NCBI RefSeq assembly: GCF_963576545.1
Contig: NC_083655.1
Span: 227,501 to 291,500 of the forward strand
Length of the DNA stretch: 64,000 nucleotides
Direction: 5' to 3'
Origin: Limanda limanda
Lineage: Eukaryota; Chordata; Actinopteri; Pleuronectiformes; Pleuronectidae
The notes beneath the pieces were generated by a model. That model did not search any database and was not told the DNA's origin. It was given only the letters and a program-made list of their open reading frames with translations. The first letter of the stretch is position 1. Each line of letters starts with the position of its first letter. Positions 50,001-62,309 of this stretch are shown here, one piece after another. The translations under genes and the position numbers were made by a program.

Positions 50001-53000
50001 CTGGGTATATACTGGATATTAACTAGGTATAATATGGATATTAACTAGATATTAACTGGGTATAAACTGGGTTTAAACTGGATATTAACTGGACATGAAC
50101 TGGGTATTAACTGGATATTAACTGGGTATGACACTGGGTATAAACTGGGTATATACTGGATATAAACTGGGTATATACTGGATATTAACTGGGTATTAAC
50201 TGGATATTAACTGGGTATAAACTGGGTATATACTGGATATTAACTGGGTATAAACTGGATATTAACTGGGTATAAACTGGATATGAACTGGGTATTAACT
50301 GGGTATAAACTGGATATAAACTGGATTTAAACTGGGTATGAACTGGATATAAACTGGGTATAAACTGGGTATGAACTGGATATGAACTGGGTATGAACTG
50401 GATATTAACTGGGTATAAACTGGATATGAACTGGGTATGAACTGGGTATGAACTGGATATAAACTGGGTATTAACTAGGTATAATATGGATATTAACTAG
50501 ATATTAACTGGGTATAAACTGGGTATAAACTGGATATTAACTGGGTATTAACTGGATATTAACTGGGTATAAACTGGGTATAAACTGGACATTAACTGGA
50601 CATGAACTGGGTATAAACTGGATATTAACTGGGTATGAACTGGATATTAACTGGGTATAAACTGGATATTAACTGGGTATTAACTGGATATGAACTGGAT
50701 ATAAACTGGGTATATACTGGATATTAACTGGGTATTAACTGGATATTAACTGGGTATAAACTGGGTATATACTGGATATTAACTGGACATGAACTGGGTA
50801 TAAACTGGATATTAACTGGACATGAACTGGGTATAAACTGGATATTAACTGGGTATGAACTGGATATTAACTGGGTATAAACTGGATATTAACTGGGTAT
50901 TAACTGGATATTAACTGGGTATATACTGGATATTAACTAGATATTAACTGGGTATAAACTGGGTATAAACTGGATATTAACTGGACATGAACTGGGTATA
51001 AACTGGATATTAACTGGGTATGACACTGGGTATAAACTGGGTATATACTGGATATTAACTGGGTATTAACTGGATATTAACTGGGAATAAACTTGGTATA
51101 TACTGGATATTAACTGGGTATAAACTGGATATTAACTGGGTATAAACTGGATATTAACTGGGTATTTACTGGGTATAAACTGGACATTAACTGGACATGA
51201 ACTGGGTATAAACTGGATATTAACTGGGTATGAACTGGATATTAACTGGGTATAAACTGGATATTAACTGGGTATTAACTGGATATGAACTGGATATAAA
51301 CTGGGTATATACTGGATATTAACTGGGTATTAACTGGATATTAACTGGGTATAAACTGGGTATATACTGGATATTAACTGGGTATAAACTGGATATTAAC
51401 TGGGTATAAACTGGATATTAACTAGATATTAACTGGGTATAAACTGGGTATAGACTGGATATTAACTGGACATGAACTGGGTATAAACTGGATATTAACT
51501 GGGTATGACACTGGGTATAAACTGGGTATATACTGGATATTAACTGGGTATTAACTGGATATTAACTGGGTATAAACTGGGTATATACTGGATATTAACT
51601 GGGTATAAACTGGATATTAACTGGGTATAAACTGGATATTAACTGGGTATTTACTGGGTATAAACTGGACATTAACTGGACATGAACTGGATATAAACTG
51701 GATATTAACTGGGTATGAACTGGATATTAACTGGGTATAAACTGGATATTAACTGGGTATTAACTGGATATGAACTGGATATAAACTGGGTATATACTGG
51801 ATATTAACTGGGTATTAACTGGATATTAACTGGGTATAAACTGGGTATATACTGGATATTAACTAGGTATAATATGGATATTAACTAGATATTAACTGGG
51901 TATAAACTGGGTTTAAACTGGATATTAACTGGACATGAACTGGGTATTAACTGGATATTAACTGGGTATGACACTGGGTATAAACTGGGTATATACTGGA
52001 TATAAACTGGGTATATACTGGATATTAACTGGGTATTAACTGGATATTAACTGGGTATAAACTGGGTATATACTGGATATTAACTGGGTATAAACTGGAT
52101 ATTAACTGGGTATAAACTGGATATGAACTGGGTATTAACTGGGTATAAACTGGATATAAACTGGATTTAAACTGGGTATGAACTGGATATAAACTGGGTA
52201 TAAACTGGGTATGAACTGGATATGAACTGGGTATGAACTGGATATTAACTGGGTATAAACTGGATATGAACTGGGTATGAACTGGGTATGAACTGGATAT
52301 AAACTGGGTATTAACTAGGTATAATATGGATATTAACTAGATATTAACTGGGTATAAACTGGGTATAAACTGGATATTAACTGGGTATAAACTGGATATT
52401 AACTGGGTATAAACTGGATATTAACTGGGTATTAACTGGGTATAAACTGGGTATAAACTGGGTATAAACTGGGTATGAACTGGATATTAACTGGGTATAA
52501 ACTGGATATAAACTGGGTATAAACTGGGTATGAACTGGATATGAACTGGGTATAAACTGGATATTAACTGGGTATTAACTGGATATAAACTGGGTATTAA
52601 CTGGGTATTAACTGGATATGAACTGGGTATGAACTGGATATTAACTGGGTATGACACTGGATATTAACTGGGTATGACACTGGGTATAAACTGGGTATAT
52701 ACTGGATATTAACTGGGTATTAACTGGATATTAACTGGGTATAAACTGGGTATATACTGGATATTAACTAGGTATAATATGGATATTAACTAGATATTAA
52801 CTGGGTATAAACTGGGTATAAACTGGATATTAGCTGGGTATAAACTGGATATTAACTGGGTATAAACTGGGTATATACTGGATATTAACTAGGTATAATA
52901 TGGATATTAACTAGATATTAAATGGTATATAATGGAAATTAACCAGATATTAACTGGGTATATACTGGATATTAACTGGGTATTGGTTGGGCATATACTG

Positions 53001-53028
53001 GATATTAACCAGATATCAACTTGTATAT
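44099..53028. repeat. Giant minisatellite, 11-bp unit with higher-order structure
   Basis: About 8.9 kb of an 11-bp unit, tattaactggg, with variants tataaactggg, tatatactgga, tatgaactggg and tggacatgaac. Rare markers show higher-order repeats. taaccggg occurs at 47231 and 48984, ggaataaact with a following tggtat at 47931 and 49684, and ggaataaact again at 48185 and 49938. All three pairs are 1753 bp apart. A further copy of the second marker at 51084 is 1400 bp on. A short piece near 44882-44905 is inverted. Stops (taa) in every unit exclude coding. Confidence 0.96.
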
Positions 53029-53532
53029 ACTGGTGCCAACCTGCCCACCATCCAAGAAAGAACTGTACAGTTCCAGAGTCAGGAAACAGGCAGGAAAGAT
53101 CATTGTAGACCCCTCACACCCTGGAAACAACCTGTTTCATCTCCTCCCCTCTGGGAGGCGCTACAGGTCTCTGTTCACCAAAACCTCCAGACTCAAAAAC
53201 AGTTTCTTCCCCCTTTCCGTCTCACTTCTGAACAGCCAACCCACTGTGGCACTGGGCAATAACCCTGGATCTGTATAATAACCACTGTAAAATTACTCCA
53301 GGAATTATATTTTATTATAATTATATTTAATTATATTTATTTACTTCACACCTACTGTATCATACTGCTTAATATTTATCCCTGCACTTCTTTTCTTTTT
53401 TTTTCCTAGACCATGGTACTGTTTGTATTGTTTTGTTTTGTGATGTGTATTCTGTGCCAGCACACTGAGAGACACTTGTCACATTCCTTGTTTGTGTAAA
53501 CTTACTGGGCCAATAAAACCTGATTCTGATAT
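53029..53532 (+). mobile_element. L2-like LINE 3' fragment
   Basis: A 5'-truncated non-LTR element. The frame 53021-53278 encodes a C-terminal reverse-transcriptase tail with DPSHPGNNLFHLLPSGRRYR and RLKNSFFPLSVSLLNS, the pattern of fish L2-type ORF2 ends. An AT-rich 3' UTR follows, ending aataaaacctgattctgat. The bases immediately after it read attaactgggtatt, so the insertion landed in the minisatellite. Confidence 0.8.
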
Positions 53533-54362
53533 TAACTGGGTATTCTGAAATGATCCCTGTTTATTTGAAGGGCCGTACTGCCCCCCCCTCTGGGACTGAG
53601 TGGCAGGTGTTGGTCCCTAGGAGGATGTGTCAGTGGTTTACAGTGTGTCCATGTCCTCTGTCCATGTCCTCTGTGGACCTGCCTCCTGAGCCCCTCCTCT
53701 GATTGGCTGACTGCACTTTGAGTGACACGCAAACAGGCCTATCAGCGGTCTCATCCGGGTGCTTCCCCTCTGGTAAACACCACAGACTGGATGTAAACAC
53801 AGATCAAAGTCAAGTGATGACGCAGCTGCAGATCAAAGTCACGTGATGACGCAGCTGCAGATCAAAGTCACGTGATGACGCAGCTGCAGATCAAAGTCAC
53901 GTGATGACGCAGATGAAAGTCACGTGATGACGCAGATGCAGATGAAAGTCACGTGTTCTCAGTCGACAGGAAGTCTCGGTAAATTCCAGCAGCACAGTCA
54001 GAGTCGGAGTAACGTCCCGAGTAACGCAGACGTTACTCCGTACTGAGCACAGCGACACGTCACAAGAAATGAACATGTGGTTCTGGGATCCAATCACAAG
54101 TTGGCAGCTCTAAGTTCAGGTGTGCACTCAGATCAGATAAGCGACACACACGCACACACACACGCACACACCATGTTGATACCAGGTGTGAAGGGAACGC
54201 TTGACATATATTACGTAAGATGGATGACGAAACGCGAGACCTCCTCCTGACGTCACCACGTCGGTCCACAGTCTCGAGCTGGAGACGTGACGGTGACGGC
54301 GGCTCCTCACCACGGACTGTGGATTCATACATGCTCTATGTTCTATGTTCTATGTTCGCACA
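53533..54362. other. Upstream region of nub1
   Basis: No coding exon was seen. It contains tandem ccatgtcctctgt copies (about 53646-53672), the CACGTG array at 53801-53957, and short tctatgt repeats at about 54333-54356, just before a possible nub1 first exon. Confidence 0.5.
53801..53957. promoter_or_regulatory. 29-bp tandem repeat carrying CACGTG E-boxes
   Basis: Five and a half units of agatcaaagtcacgtgatga followed by cgcagctgc. CACGTG occurs at 53840, 53869, 53898, 53921 and 53950. The first unit has CAAGTG instead. Most units add a second E-box, CAGCTG. The spacing is 29, 29, 23 and 29 bp. It lies about 2 kb before the nub1 ATG and 0.5 kb before its probable first exon. Binding by bHLH-zip factors (USF, MITF/TFE types) is an inference. 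Confidence 0.6.
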
Positions 54363-54418
54363 GATGTTTATGTTTTAGTTTACATCGCCAGATGTTAGCG
54401 GTCTCGTGCTGAACGGAG
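54363..54418 (+). other. Probable non-coding first exon of nub1
   Basis: The stretch ends in ggag/gtaagt, a strong 5' splice site at 54419. The next acceptor on this strand with a matching coding exon is at 55853. The start of the exon is not visible. It is inferred from position and the splice site only. Confidence 0.35.
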
Positions 54419-55141
54419 GTAAGTCACAGAAAAACAAACAGACGCCATCTTTGTCCGGAGCGAACAGGAACTGCGTCGTTTAGACACGAACTGCGTGTTC
54501 GTGTTGTTGTTCATGTCGTGAATCAAACGTGACGTTCACTGTCTACGTCATGAACGTCACCGTGGCTCGGTGTATTAACGTTTCTGAGCGGATGCTCCTG
54601 TGAACGTAACATTAACTCAGACCGTGAACGTCTCACGGTGCATCTGAAGCGCTGTGGTGCCTTCACGGAACATCTGTTTACAACAGTGACTCCTACATTT
54701 CCCATCATGCATCTGCCACCTTTCACCCTCTAAATAATTCTAATTTTACTCAGTAACACTCAGCTGCGTTACATTAATGAGTGTTATGGAGTATTTTTTA
54801 ATTTAAAAGGCTTTGATTCGATTTGATTTGATTTATTTTATTTTAAACTGATTATTATGAATTCATTGTAAAGTTTTGACTTTTTTCATAGTTTCAGCTT
54901 CTTTAAACATCAAAGTAAAATATTAAAATGCTGATTTCTCATCAGTAAACAAGTAATGATAAAGTACTTATATTTGAATAAAGTATAATAACAACATAAT
55001 AATAATGTGTGTACGATTTTACTTATGATTTTGTTTTTTCTATCATCTTTTAAAACAATACATTTTTTTTATAGTCAACATGTTTCTTTGAGTCTTTAGT
55101 CGTAGAAAAATCCAATGTTCTTCTCTGAGGAGGATTTGATC

Positions 55142-55853
55142 AACAACCTTCACCTCCTCTCCTCTCCTCTCCACCTCCTCTTCTCCTCCTCTCCTCCTCC
55201 TGTCCTCTCCTCTCCACCTCCTCTTCTCCTCCTCTTCTCCTCCTCTCCTCTCCTCTCCACCTCCTCTTCTCCTCCTCTCCTCTCCACCTCCTCTTCTCCT
55301 CCTCCTCTCTCCTCTCTACCTCCTCCCCTCTCCACCTCCTCTCCCCTCCTCCTCTCTTCTCCTCCTCTCCTCTCCTCTCCACCTCCTCCTCTCCTCTCCT
55401 CTCCACCTCCTCTTCTCCTCCTCCTCCTCCTCTCTCCTCTCCACCTCCTCCCCTCTCCACCTCCTCTCCTCTCCTCCTCTCTTCTCCTCCTCTCCACCTC
55501 CTCTCCACCTCCTCTCCTCTCCTCTCTTCTCCTCCACTCCACCTCCACCTCCTCTCCACCTCCTCTCCTCTCCTCCCCTCTCCACCTCCTCTCTCCTCCA
55601 CTCCACCTCCACCTCCTCTCTCCTCCACTCCACCTCCTCTCCTCTCCACCTCCTCTCCACTCCACCTCCTCTCTCCTCCACTCCACCTCCTCTCCTCTCC
55701 ACTCCACCTCCTCTCCACCTCCTCCCCTCTCCACCTCCTCTCCTCCTCTCTTCTCCTCCTCTCTTCTCCTCCTCTCCTCTCCACCTCCTCCCCTCTCCAC
55801 CTCCTCTCCACCTCCTCTCCTCCTCCTCTCCTCTCCTGTCCTCTCCTCTGCAG
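55142..55853. repeat. CTCC-rich minisatellite ending at the nub1 splice acceptor
   Basis: About 700 bp of ctcctctcctctccac motifs, almost pure pyrimidine on the coding strand, ends in ctctgcag at 55853 directly before the first coding exon. All apparent frames here (Ser/Pro/Leu, or Arg/Glu/Gly on the other strand) are compositional. Confidence 0.95.
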
Positions 55854-55858
55854 ACACG

Positions 55859-58800
55859 ATGGCGGAGCAGAACACGGAGGCGAAGCTGAAGAACCTTCTG
55901 AAGCAGGAGAAGATCCAGCTGTGGAACCCTCCGTACACGGTGGAGGAGGAGGAGGAGGAGGAGCCGCAGCACCTTCAGGTCCCTGGAGACTCACAGTCAC
56001 ACGCTACATAAACACAGCAATTCATCCATTAAAGGAATTATTAAAAGGTATCGTTAAGAGCAACACTATTTATATAAATTCAAAGTTAATAAATATCAAA
56101 ATCCTAACAGATAAAAACGGATGTTATCCATCAAAATACAATGGAAACATTGGAAGCTTTGTTATTGAAAATAAAAAAACATACATAAATAGAAAAAAAC
56201 AATAAATAGAACAACAGTTAAACAATATATTATATTTTCTATATCAGAGTTGACAGTGTTATAAATGATCATGGTGATTTTTCTTTCCAGCAGGAGCTGG
56301 CGGAGCGGTTGGCCGCCCTGCTGTTCCTGCCGGTGTCGGAGGTGGGGGGGGCTCTGGAGTCCATCCGAGTGCAGGCAGTGAAGAGGAGCAGAGGGAACCA
56401 GATGTTCAGGGAGACACACGTGGCCTCACTGGAGCTGCTGCTGCCCCGGAGCAGCAGGAAGGTACCACTGGGTTCTCCAGCCTCTCAGTCAGAGAGCAGG
56501 GCCCGTTCCACATGGAGATCAGGAACTTGTGTTATAGTCTGAACAGAAACTGAGACTTTGTAAACAATGTTCTCTTCCTGATTGGTTCTTATCAGTTACA
56601 AAACTCAATCCAACACTCACAGCAGCTAAAAACTCCTTAAACCTCTTCATTCAAACATGTGAATCTTTATTGTCCAAAACACGTTCTGTAAAATGTGTGT
56701 TTGTTTTCAAAATCCAAAGTCAAAGAAGAACTACCTGGAGACAAGGCTGGACGTGTGTGTCCAGGAGGTGGTGGACAGGTACACAAACACACACACACAC
56801 ACACACACAAACACACACCAACACACACACACACAGTGTGAAGCTGTGCTGAGTGTGTTTGTTTCTCTGTCATAGAATCGACCAAGAGTTCGACCTCCGA
56901 CACATCAAACTGATCCTGAACGGTAGAACTCTGATTCCACGTGAGTAAAGATCCATACCATCTTTCATCCCATAAAAAAAAAAAAAAAACTGTTGCACAT
57001 TTCCAGCATCATCAGCAACATTACACAAATCTCTTAGATGTTGAATATTGTTGCTGAAAATATAAAAATGAGTGAAGCTCATCAATGTGTGTGTGTGTCC
57101 CGTCAGACGAGCGCCTGGACGAGCAGGGCGTGAAGAACCACAGCAAAGTGATGGTTCTGAAGGTGAGCGACACCGAGCTGAAGCAGCTGATGAGTGAAGA
57201 GGAGCAGAGGAAGAAGCAGCAGAGCGAGAACCTCCAGAGGACGCAGAAGGGCTTCCAGATCCTGTCCGAGAGAGGTGCGTCAATCTGAGAGAAGGTTCTG
57301 CTGCCTTTAATCTGAGAGAACGTTCTGCTGCCTTTAATCTGAGAGAACGTTCTGCTGCCTTTAATCTGAGAGAACGTTCTGCTGCCTTTAATCTGAGAGA
57401 ACGTTCTGCTGCCTGCTGCGTTTAATCTGAGAGAAGGTTCTGCTGCGTCAATCTGAGAGAAGGTTCTGCTGCCTTTAATCTGAGAGAAGGTTCTGCTGCG
57501 TCAATCTGAGAGAAGGTTCTGCTGCCTTTAATCTGAGAGAACGTTCTGCTGCCTTTAATCTGAGAGAAGGTTCTGCTGCCTTTAATCTGAGAGAAGGTTC
57601 TGCTGAGTCAATCTGAGAGAACGTTCTGCTGCCTTTAATCTGAGAGAAGGTTCTGCTGCGTTTAATCTGAGAGAACGTTCTGCTGTCTTTAATCTGAGAG
57701 AAGGTTCTGCTGCGTTTAATCTGAGAGAACGTTCTGCTGCCTTTAATCTGAGAGAACGTTCTGCTTCCTTTAATCTGAGAGAATGTTCTGCTGCCTTTAA
57801 TCTGAGAGAAGGTTCTGCTGCCTTTAATCTGAGAGAAGGTTCTGCTGCGTCAATCTGAGAGAACGTTCTGCTGCCTTTAATCTTAGAGAACGTTCTGCTG
57901 CCTTTAATCTGAGAGAAGGTTCTGCTGCGTCAATCTGAGAGAACGTTCTGCTGCCTTTAATCTGAGAGAACGTTCTGCTGCCTTTAATCTGAGAGAAGGT
58001 TCTGCTGCCTTTAATCTTAGAGAAGGTTCTGCTGCCTTTAATCTGAGAGAAGGTTCTGCTGCCTTTAATCTTAGAGAACGTTCTGCTGCCTTTAATCTGA
58101 GAGAAGGTTCTGCTGCCTTTAATCTTAGAGAACGTTCTGCTGCCTTTAATCTGAGAGAACGTTCTGCTGCCTTTAATCTGAGAGAAGGTTCTGCTATATT
58201 AAGTAAATAATCCTCTCTCTCTCTCTCCTTGATGATCCGTTCTGGTCTCAGACGGCAGCGAGGTCTCCAATGACGTTCCGTTCCTGGAGATCGCCGACCA
58301 GAAGGGAAACCCGCTGAAGATCCCGCACAAGGAGAGGAAGGTACACACTCCATACTTTACATTTCATTGAGCTGAAGCTTTTATCCAGAGTAACTTACAA
58401 GAAGTGCATCAACCATGAGGAACCAACCAGATCAACTGGGAACCAGTGAAGGGAGCGTAGGAGTGAACTCAGGTTGAAGACCAGTGGAGCTGCTGGTTCC
58501 TGGATGAGCTGCAGAGGGGGGGGGGGGGGTAGTCTAGGTGTGAGGTGACCAGAGCCTGGACCAGAGCCTGGACCAGAGCCTGGACCAGGGCCTGGACCAG
58601 GGCCTGGACCAGAACCTGGACCAGAGCCTGGACCAGAGCCTGGACCAGAGCCTGGACCAGGGCCTGGACCAGAACCTGGACCAGGGCCTGGACCACGGCC
58701 TGGACCAGAGCCTGGACCAGAACCTGGACCACGGCCTGGACCAGAGCCTGGACCAGAACCTGGACCAGGGCCTGGACCAGGGCCTGGACCAGAGCCTGGA

Positions 58801-61800
58801 CCACACTCTGGACCAGGGCCTGGAACACACTCTGGACCAGAGCCTGGACCACACTCTGGACCAGGGCCTGGACCACACTCTGGACCAGAGCCTGGACCAC
58901 ACTCTGGACCAGGGCCTGGACCAGAACCTGGACCAGAACCTGGACCAGAGCCTGGACCACACTCTGGACCAGAGCCTGGACCAGAGCCTGGACCAGAGCC
59001 TGGACCACACTCTGGACCAGAGCCTGGACCACACTCTGGACCAGAGCCTGGACCAGAGCCTGGACCAGGGACTGGACCAGGGCCTGGACCAGAGCCTGGA
59101 CCAGAGCCTGGACCACACTCTGGACCAGAGCCTGGACCACACTCTGGACCAGAGCCTGGACCAGATCCTTGACTAGAACCTTCTGCGTGAGAAGGAGTCC
59201 TCCTGATGTTGTGCAGCATGAATCCACAGGGACGGGTTGTTGCAGTGAGGGAGAGTTGATTGTCTCATATTCACAGTTTGTCTCATAGATATAGTTCTTA
59301 ACTCGAGAGTCATAAATAAACTTTGTTCAGTGAACACACAAACACACACTTCACGTCTGTGTGTGTGTGTCTGTGTGTGTCTGTGTGTGTGTGTCTGTGT
59401 GTGTCTGTGTGTGTCTGTGTGTGTGTGTGTCTGTGTGTGTCTGTGTGTGACTGTGTGTGTCTGTGTGTGTCTGTGTGTGTGTGTCTGTGTGTGACTGTGT
59501 GTGTCTGTGTGTGTCTGTGTGTGTCTGTGTGTGTGTGTCTGTGTGTGTGTGTGCAGGCTCTGATCCTGGCCATGGGTTTCCATGAGAAAGGTCGTTCTCT
59601 GATGAAGAGGAAACAGTACGATGACGCTCTCAGTCACCTGCTGCAGGCCGACCAGCAGTTCAGGTACACCACTCTGACATCATCATCTCTGACATCATCA
59701 TGTGTGACATCATCATGTGTGACATCATCATGTGTGACATCATCATGTGTGACATCGTCTGTAGAGAAGTTCTGATTGTCTGGAGGAGACGTGAGAAACA
59801 GGAAGTCTGAAGTGTTTTCAGGAGTTGAGTCTTAAACAAAACATTTCTACAAACATGAACAAATCATTTCCAAAATGTCTCTAATATTACAAAGAAGGAA
59901 AAAGGTGAGAAGCCACAGGCTCCGCCTATTCTTTCTGTGAGTGACAAACCTGACAGATGACTCTCCACATGTAGCCCCGCCCCCAACAGCTGACAAACCA
60001 ATCAACAGCTCTAATAATCAGTTCAAACATTCCTCAAATCAAATGTGTGTGTGTCTGTGTGTGTGTGTGTGTGCGTGTGTAGTGTGTGCGGCTCCGCCCT
60101 CCTCAGCTCAGTGGATAACTTCGCCGTCCTCCAGCTGGACATCGTGTGGTGCTATCGAGCTCTGGAGGCGCTGGCGTGTCTGGACGACGGGCGCAGCCGC
60201 CTGCAGCGAGCGGAGGACTGCTTCCTGCAGTGCTACGGCGAGCGGCAGGAGCGCCTGCTCATGATCAAGGTGACTCGCTGAGAGACGCCGCCCTTCGGTT
60301 TGACTGGTTTGTTCCCGGTTTGAAACTGAGGCTGGTTTCTACTGCACATGAATCAAAAGCTTGTGGTTTGATCATTGGACACATCAGGGTCCACATGGAC
60401 TGAATCACCTTCAGCTCCTCGGAGCAACTCCTCTTCCTCGGCAGCTCCATCACTGGCCTGCAATGAATCCTGGGATGTGTGGTCCTGAGAGGGATCTGCT
60501 CATGGAGCGTTGCTAGGGAACGAAGGGATAGCACAGTGTGGCTAGAGGAGATGATTTGTCATAGCTTGACTGTGTGTGTGTGTGTGTGTGTCGTCAGGGT
60601 AACACAGGCAGAGAGGAGGTGTTGTTTCTCCGGTTGTACCTCCTCCAGAGTCTCCTCTCCTACATCGAAGGAAACGACACTCAGGCGCGACAGCAGCTGA
60701 GCAAAGTGAGTTGAGCGTGTGATGGAGACTTGCTGAGTCACAGCCTGAGAGCTTCACAGAACATCAGAACATCCACGAGTCTGATCCTCTGTTTCCAGGT
60801 GGAGTCTCTGTTCAGTCACCTGGGTCTGGACTCAGAGAAGATGGCTCAGCTGATGGAGCTGGGCTTCTCGGAGAGAGAAGCTCGACTGGGACTCCGAGCC
60901 TGCCAGGGCGACCTGCAGGAGGCCGCCATCCACATCAGCCACCGCAGACAGGTGACCCCTGACCCTGGAGCTCACAGGTCGAGGCTTCGGGCTCTGGAGC
61001 TGGTGTGACTTTGGATCCATGATGATTCTCTTTGTTTCTAATCTGTGTGTTCCTCAGGAGCGAGAGGAGCTGAAGGAGAGGGAGAGGCAGAAGAGGAGCA
61101 GGAGGATGGAGAACATCTCCGCCCTGGCTGAGCTGGGCTACTCCCGGAGAGACGCCGCCCGGGCGCTGCAGCGCGCCGACGGAGACGTGAACAAGGCCTG
61201 TGAGGTCAGAGACTCCTCCTCTTCCTGTCTGCACTCATCTGAGCAGACCTTTTGATAACATTAATAAATGAAGGGCCGACCTGATGTGTCCTCATGGTCA
61301 CATCTCACCATCATGTGTGAATGTTCTGCCTCGTGATGCTGGACTGATTCTGTTCCGCCTCCAGATCCTCCAGGACGCCAGCCAGGCTGCTCAGGCGACC
61401 AATGACAGCAGAGCGGGGGGGGCGGCGAGTCCAGAGAAGCTGGAGCAGGTTGGTCAGCTCAGTCTCCAGAAGACGTCAGTGTTTCACAGCCAATGATTCC
61501 ACTGAGACACACAGGCTCCGCCCATGTTCTCTTCCTGATTGGTCCTTATCAGTCACATGACTCGACTACCAGCGTTGAATACAAAGCGTCGCTAACACTT
61601 CCTGTCAGTAGCAGCTGCACCTCGCTGTCGCTCAGAGAAGAGAATGATCACAATCTACTTCCTGTTGACATGGTGACCACATGACCAGTGTGTGTGGTCA
61701 TGTGACGTGTGGACAGAGACTTGTGATCAGTGACTTCATTTCCAGCGTCTCAGTTTCTGTTCCAGAAACACAAACCTCAGAAGTGGACGTCAGACTCTAA

Positions 61801-62309
61801 AGTGAAGGTAGAACCATGACCTCTGACCTCTGACCTCTGACATGTGTGTCTCTGCAGTTGTTGTACTTGGGTTTCGAGAGGGACGCGTCTGAAGCAGCTC
61901 TCACTCTGACAGATGGAGACGTCCAATCAGCTGCTCAGTTTCTGCTGGACAACCAGGGTGTCCTCTCCCCCCCCTCCTCCCCCGCCACAGAGGAGCCCAG
62001 CACCTCCTCCTCCCACGCCACAGAGGAGCCCAGCACCTCCTCCAGCACCCCAGGTAAAACCAGCTGTTGGTTCAGCACTGACTTGAGTCCTGTGACCTTT
62101 GACCTCAGTGAGTTTGAATGGAACAGATCAAAGGATGATGATGTTTTGTTCCAGAGGACGAGGAGCTGGTGAGTGAGGTTCTGGAGGACCTGTCCCGTCA
62201 CGAGGAGGACTACCTGGACCTGACGCTGGAGGAGGAGAGCCAGCTCATCGACACCATGAAGAGCTTCCTGAGCCGAGGGGACGCACACACAGACACACAC
62301 ACCCTGTGA
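55859..62309 (+). CDS. nub1: NEDD8 ultimate buster 1
   Basis: It binds NEDD8 and the ubiquitin-like FAT10 and delivers their conjugates to the proteasome. Fourteen coding exons join in phase to 602 residues (human about 601): 55859-55978, 56291-56461, 56720-56778, 56876-56940, 57107-57274, 58252-58340, 59557-59663, 60083-60269, 60598-60705, 60799-60951, 61058-61204, 61365-61448, 61858-62053, 62155-62309. The N-terminus ([20 protein letters not shown]) matches the family. A ubiquitin-like domain spans about residues 86-159 and a helical middle region about 160-358, including [19 protein letters not shown]. Three UBA domains start at about 370, 428 and 487, each with an L-G-F/Y motif. The tail [13 protein letters not shown] is conserved, but the last HTDTHTL looks like a CA-repeat-derived extension. 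Transcription probably starts about 1.4 kb upstream. Confidence 0.95.
57282..58195. repeat. 27-bp minisatellite in nub1 intron
   Basis: About 33 units containing tttaatctgagagaacgttc then tgctgcc. The main variants are aaggttc for aacgttc and gcgtcaa for gccttta. It fills almost the whole intron between the exons ending at 57274 and starting at 58252. Confidence 0.95.
58553..59167. repeat. 12-bp minisatellite in nub1 intron
   Basis: About 51 units of ctggaccagagc, with variants ctggaccagggc, ctggaccagaac and ctggaccacact. A G run precedes it at 58516-58528. Confidence 0.95.
59357..59556. repeat. GT/TCTG microsatellite at nub1 splice acceptor
   Basis: tgtgtgtctg repeats run directly into gtgtgcag, the acceptor of the exon at 59557. 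Confidence 0.95.
59664..59760. repeat. Short atcatcatgtgtgac tandem repeats
   Basis: Six or so imperfect copies of tgtgacatcatca follow the 5' splice site at 59664. Confidence 0.85.

Noticed and set aside
55115..56011. 298-codon frame overlapping the first coding exon of nub1, and minus-strand Arg/Glu/Gly frames
   Set aside because: Compositional frames of the pyrimidine tract. The real exon is in another frame, starting at ATG 55859.
57282..58195. CRISPR-like regular array (27-bp near-identical units)
   Set aside because: Units are contiguous with no unique spacers and lie in a vertebrate intron; it is a minisatellite.
58395..59288. Gly/Pro/Ser, Trp/Ser/Arg and Thr/Arg/Ala/Trp repeat frames
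   Set aside because: Readings of the 12-bp intronic minisatellite in nub1.
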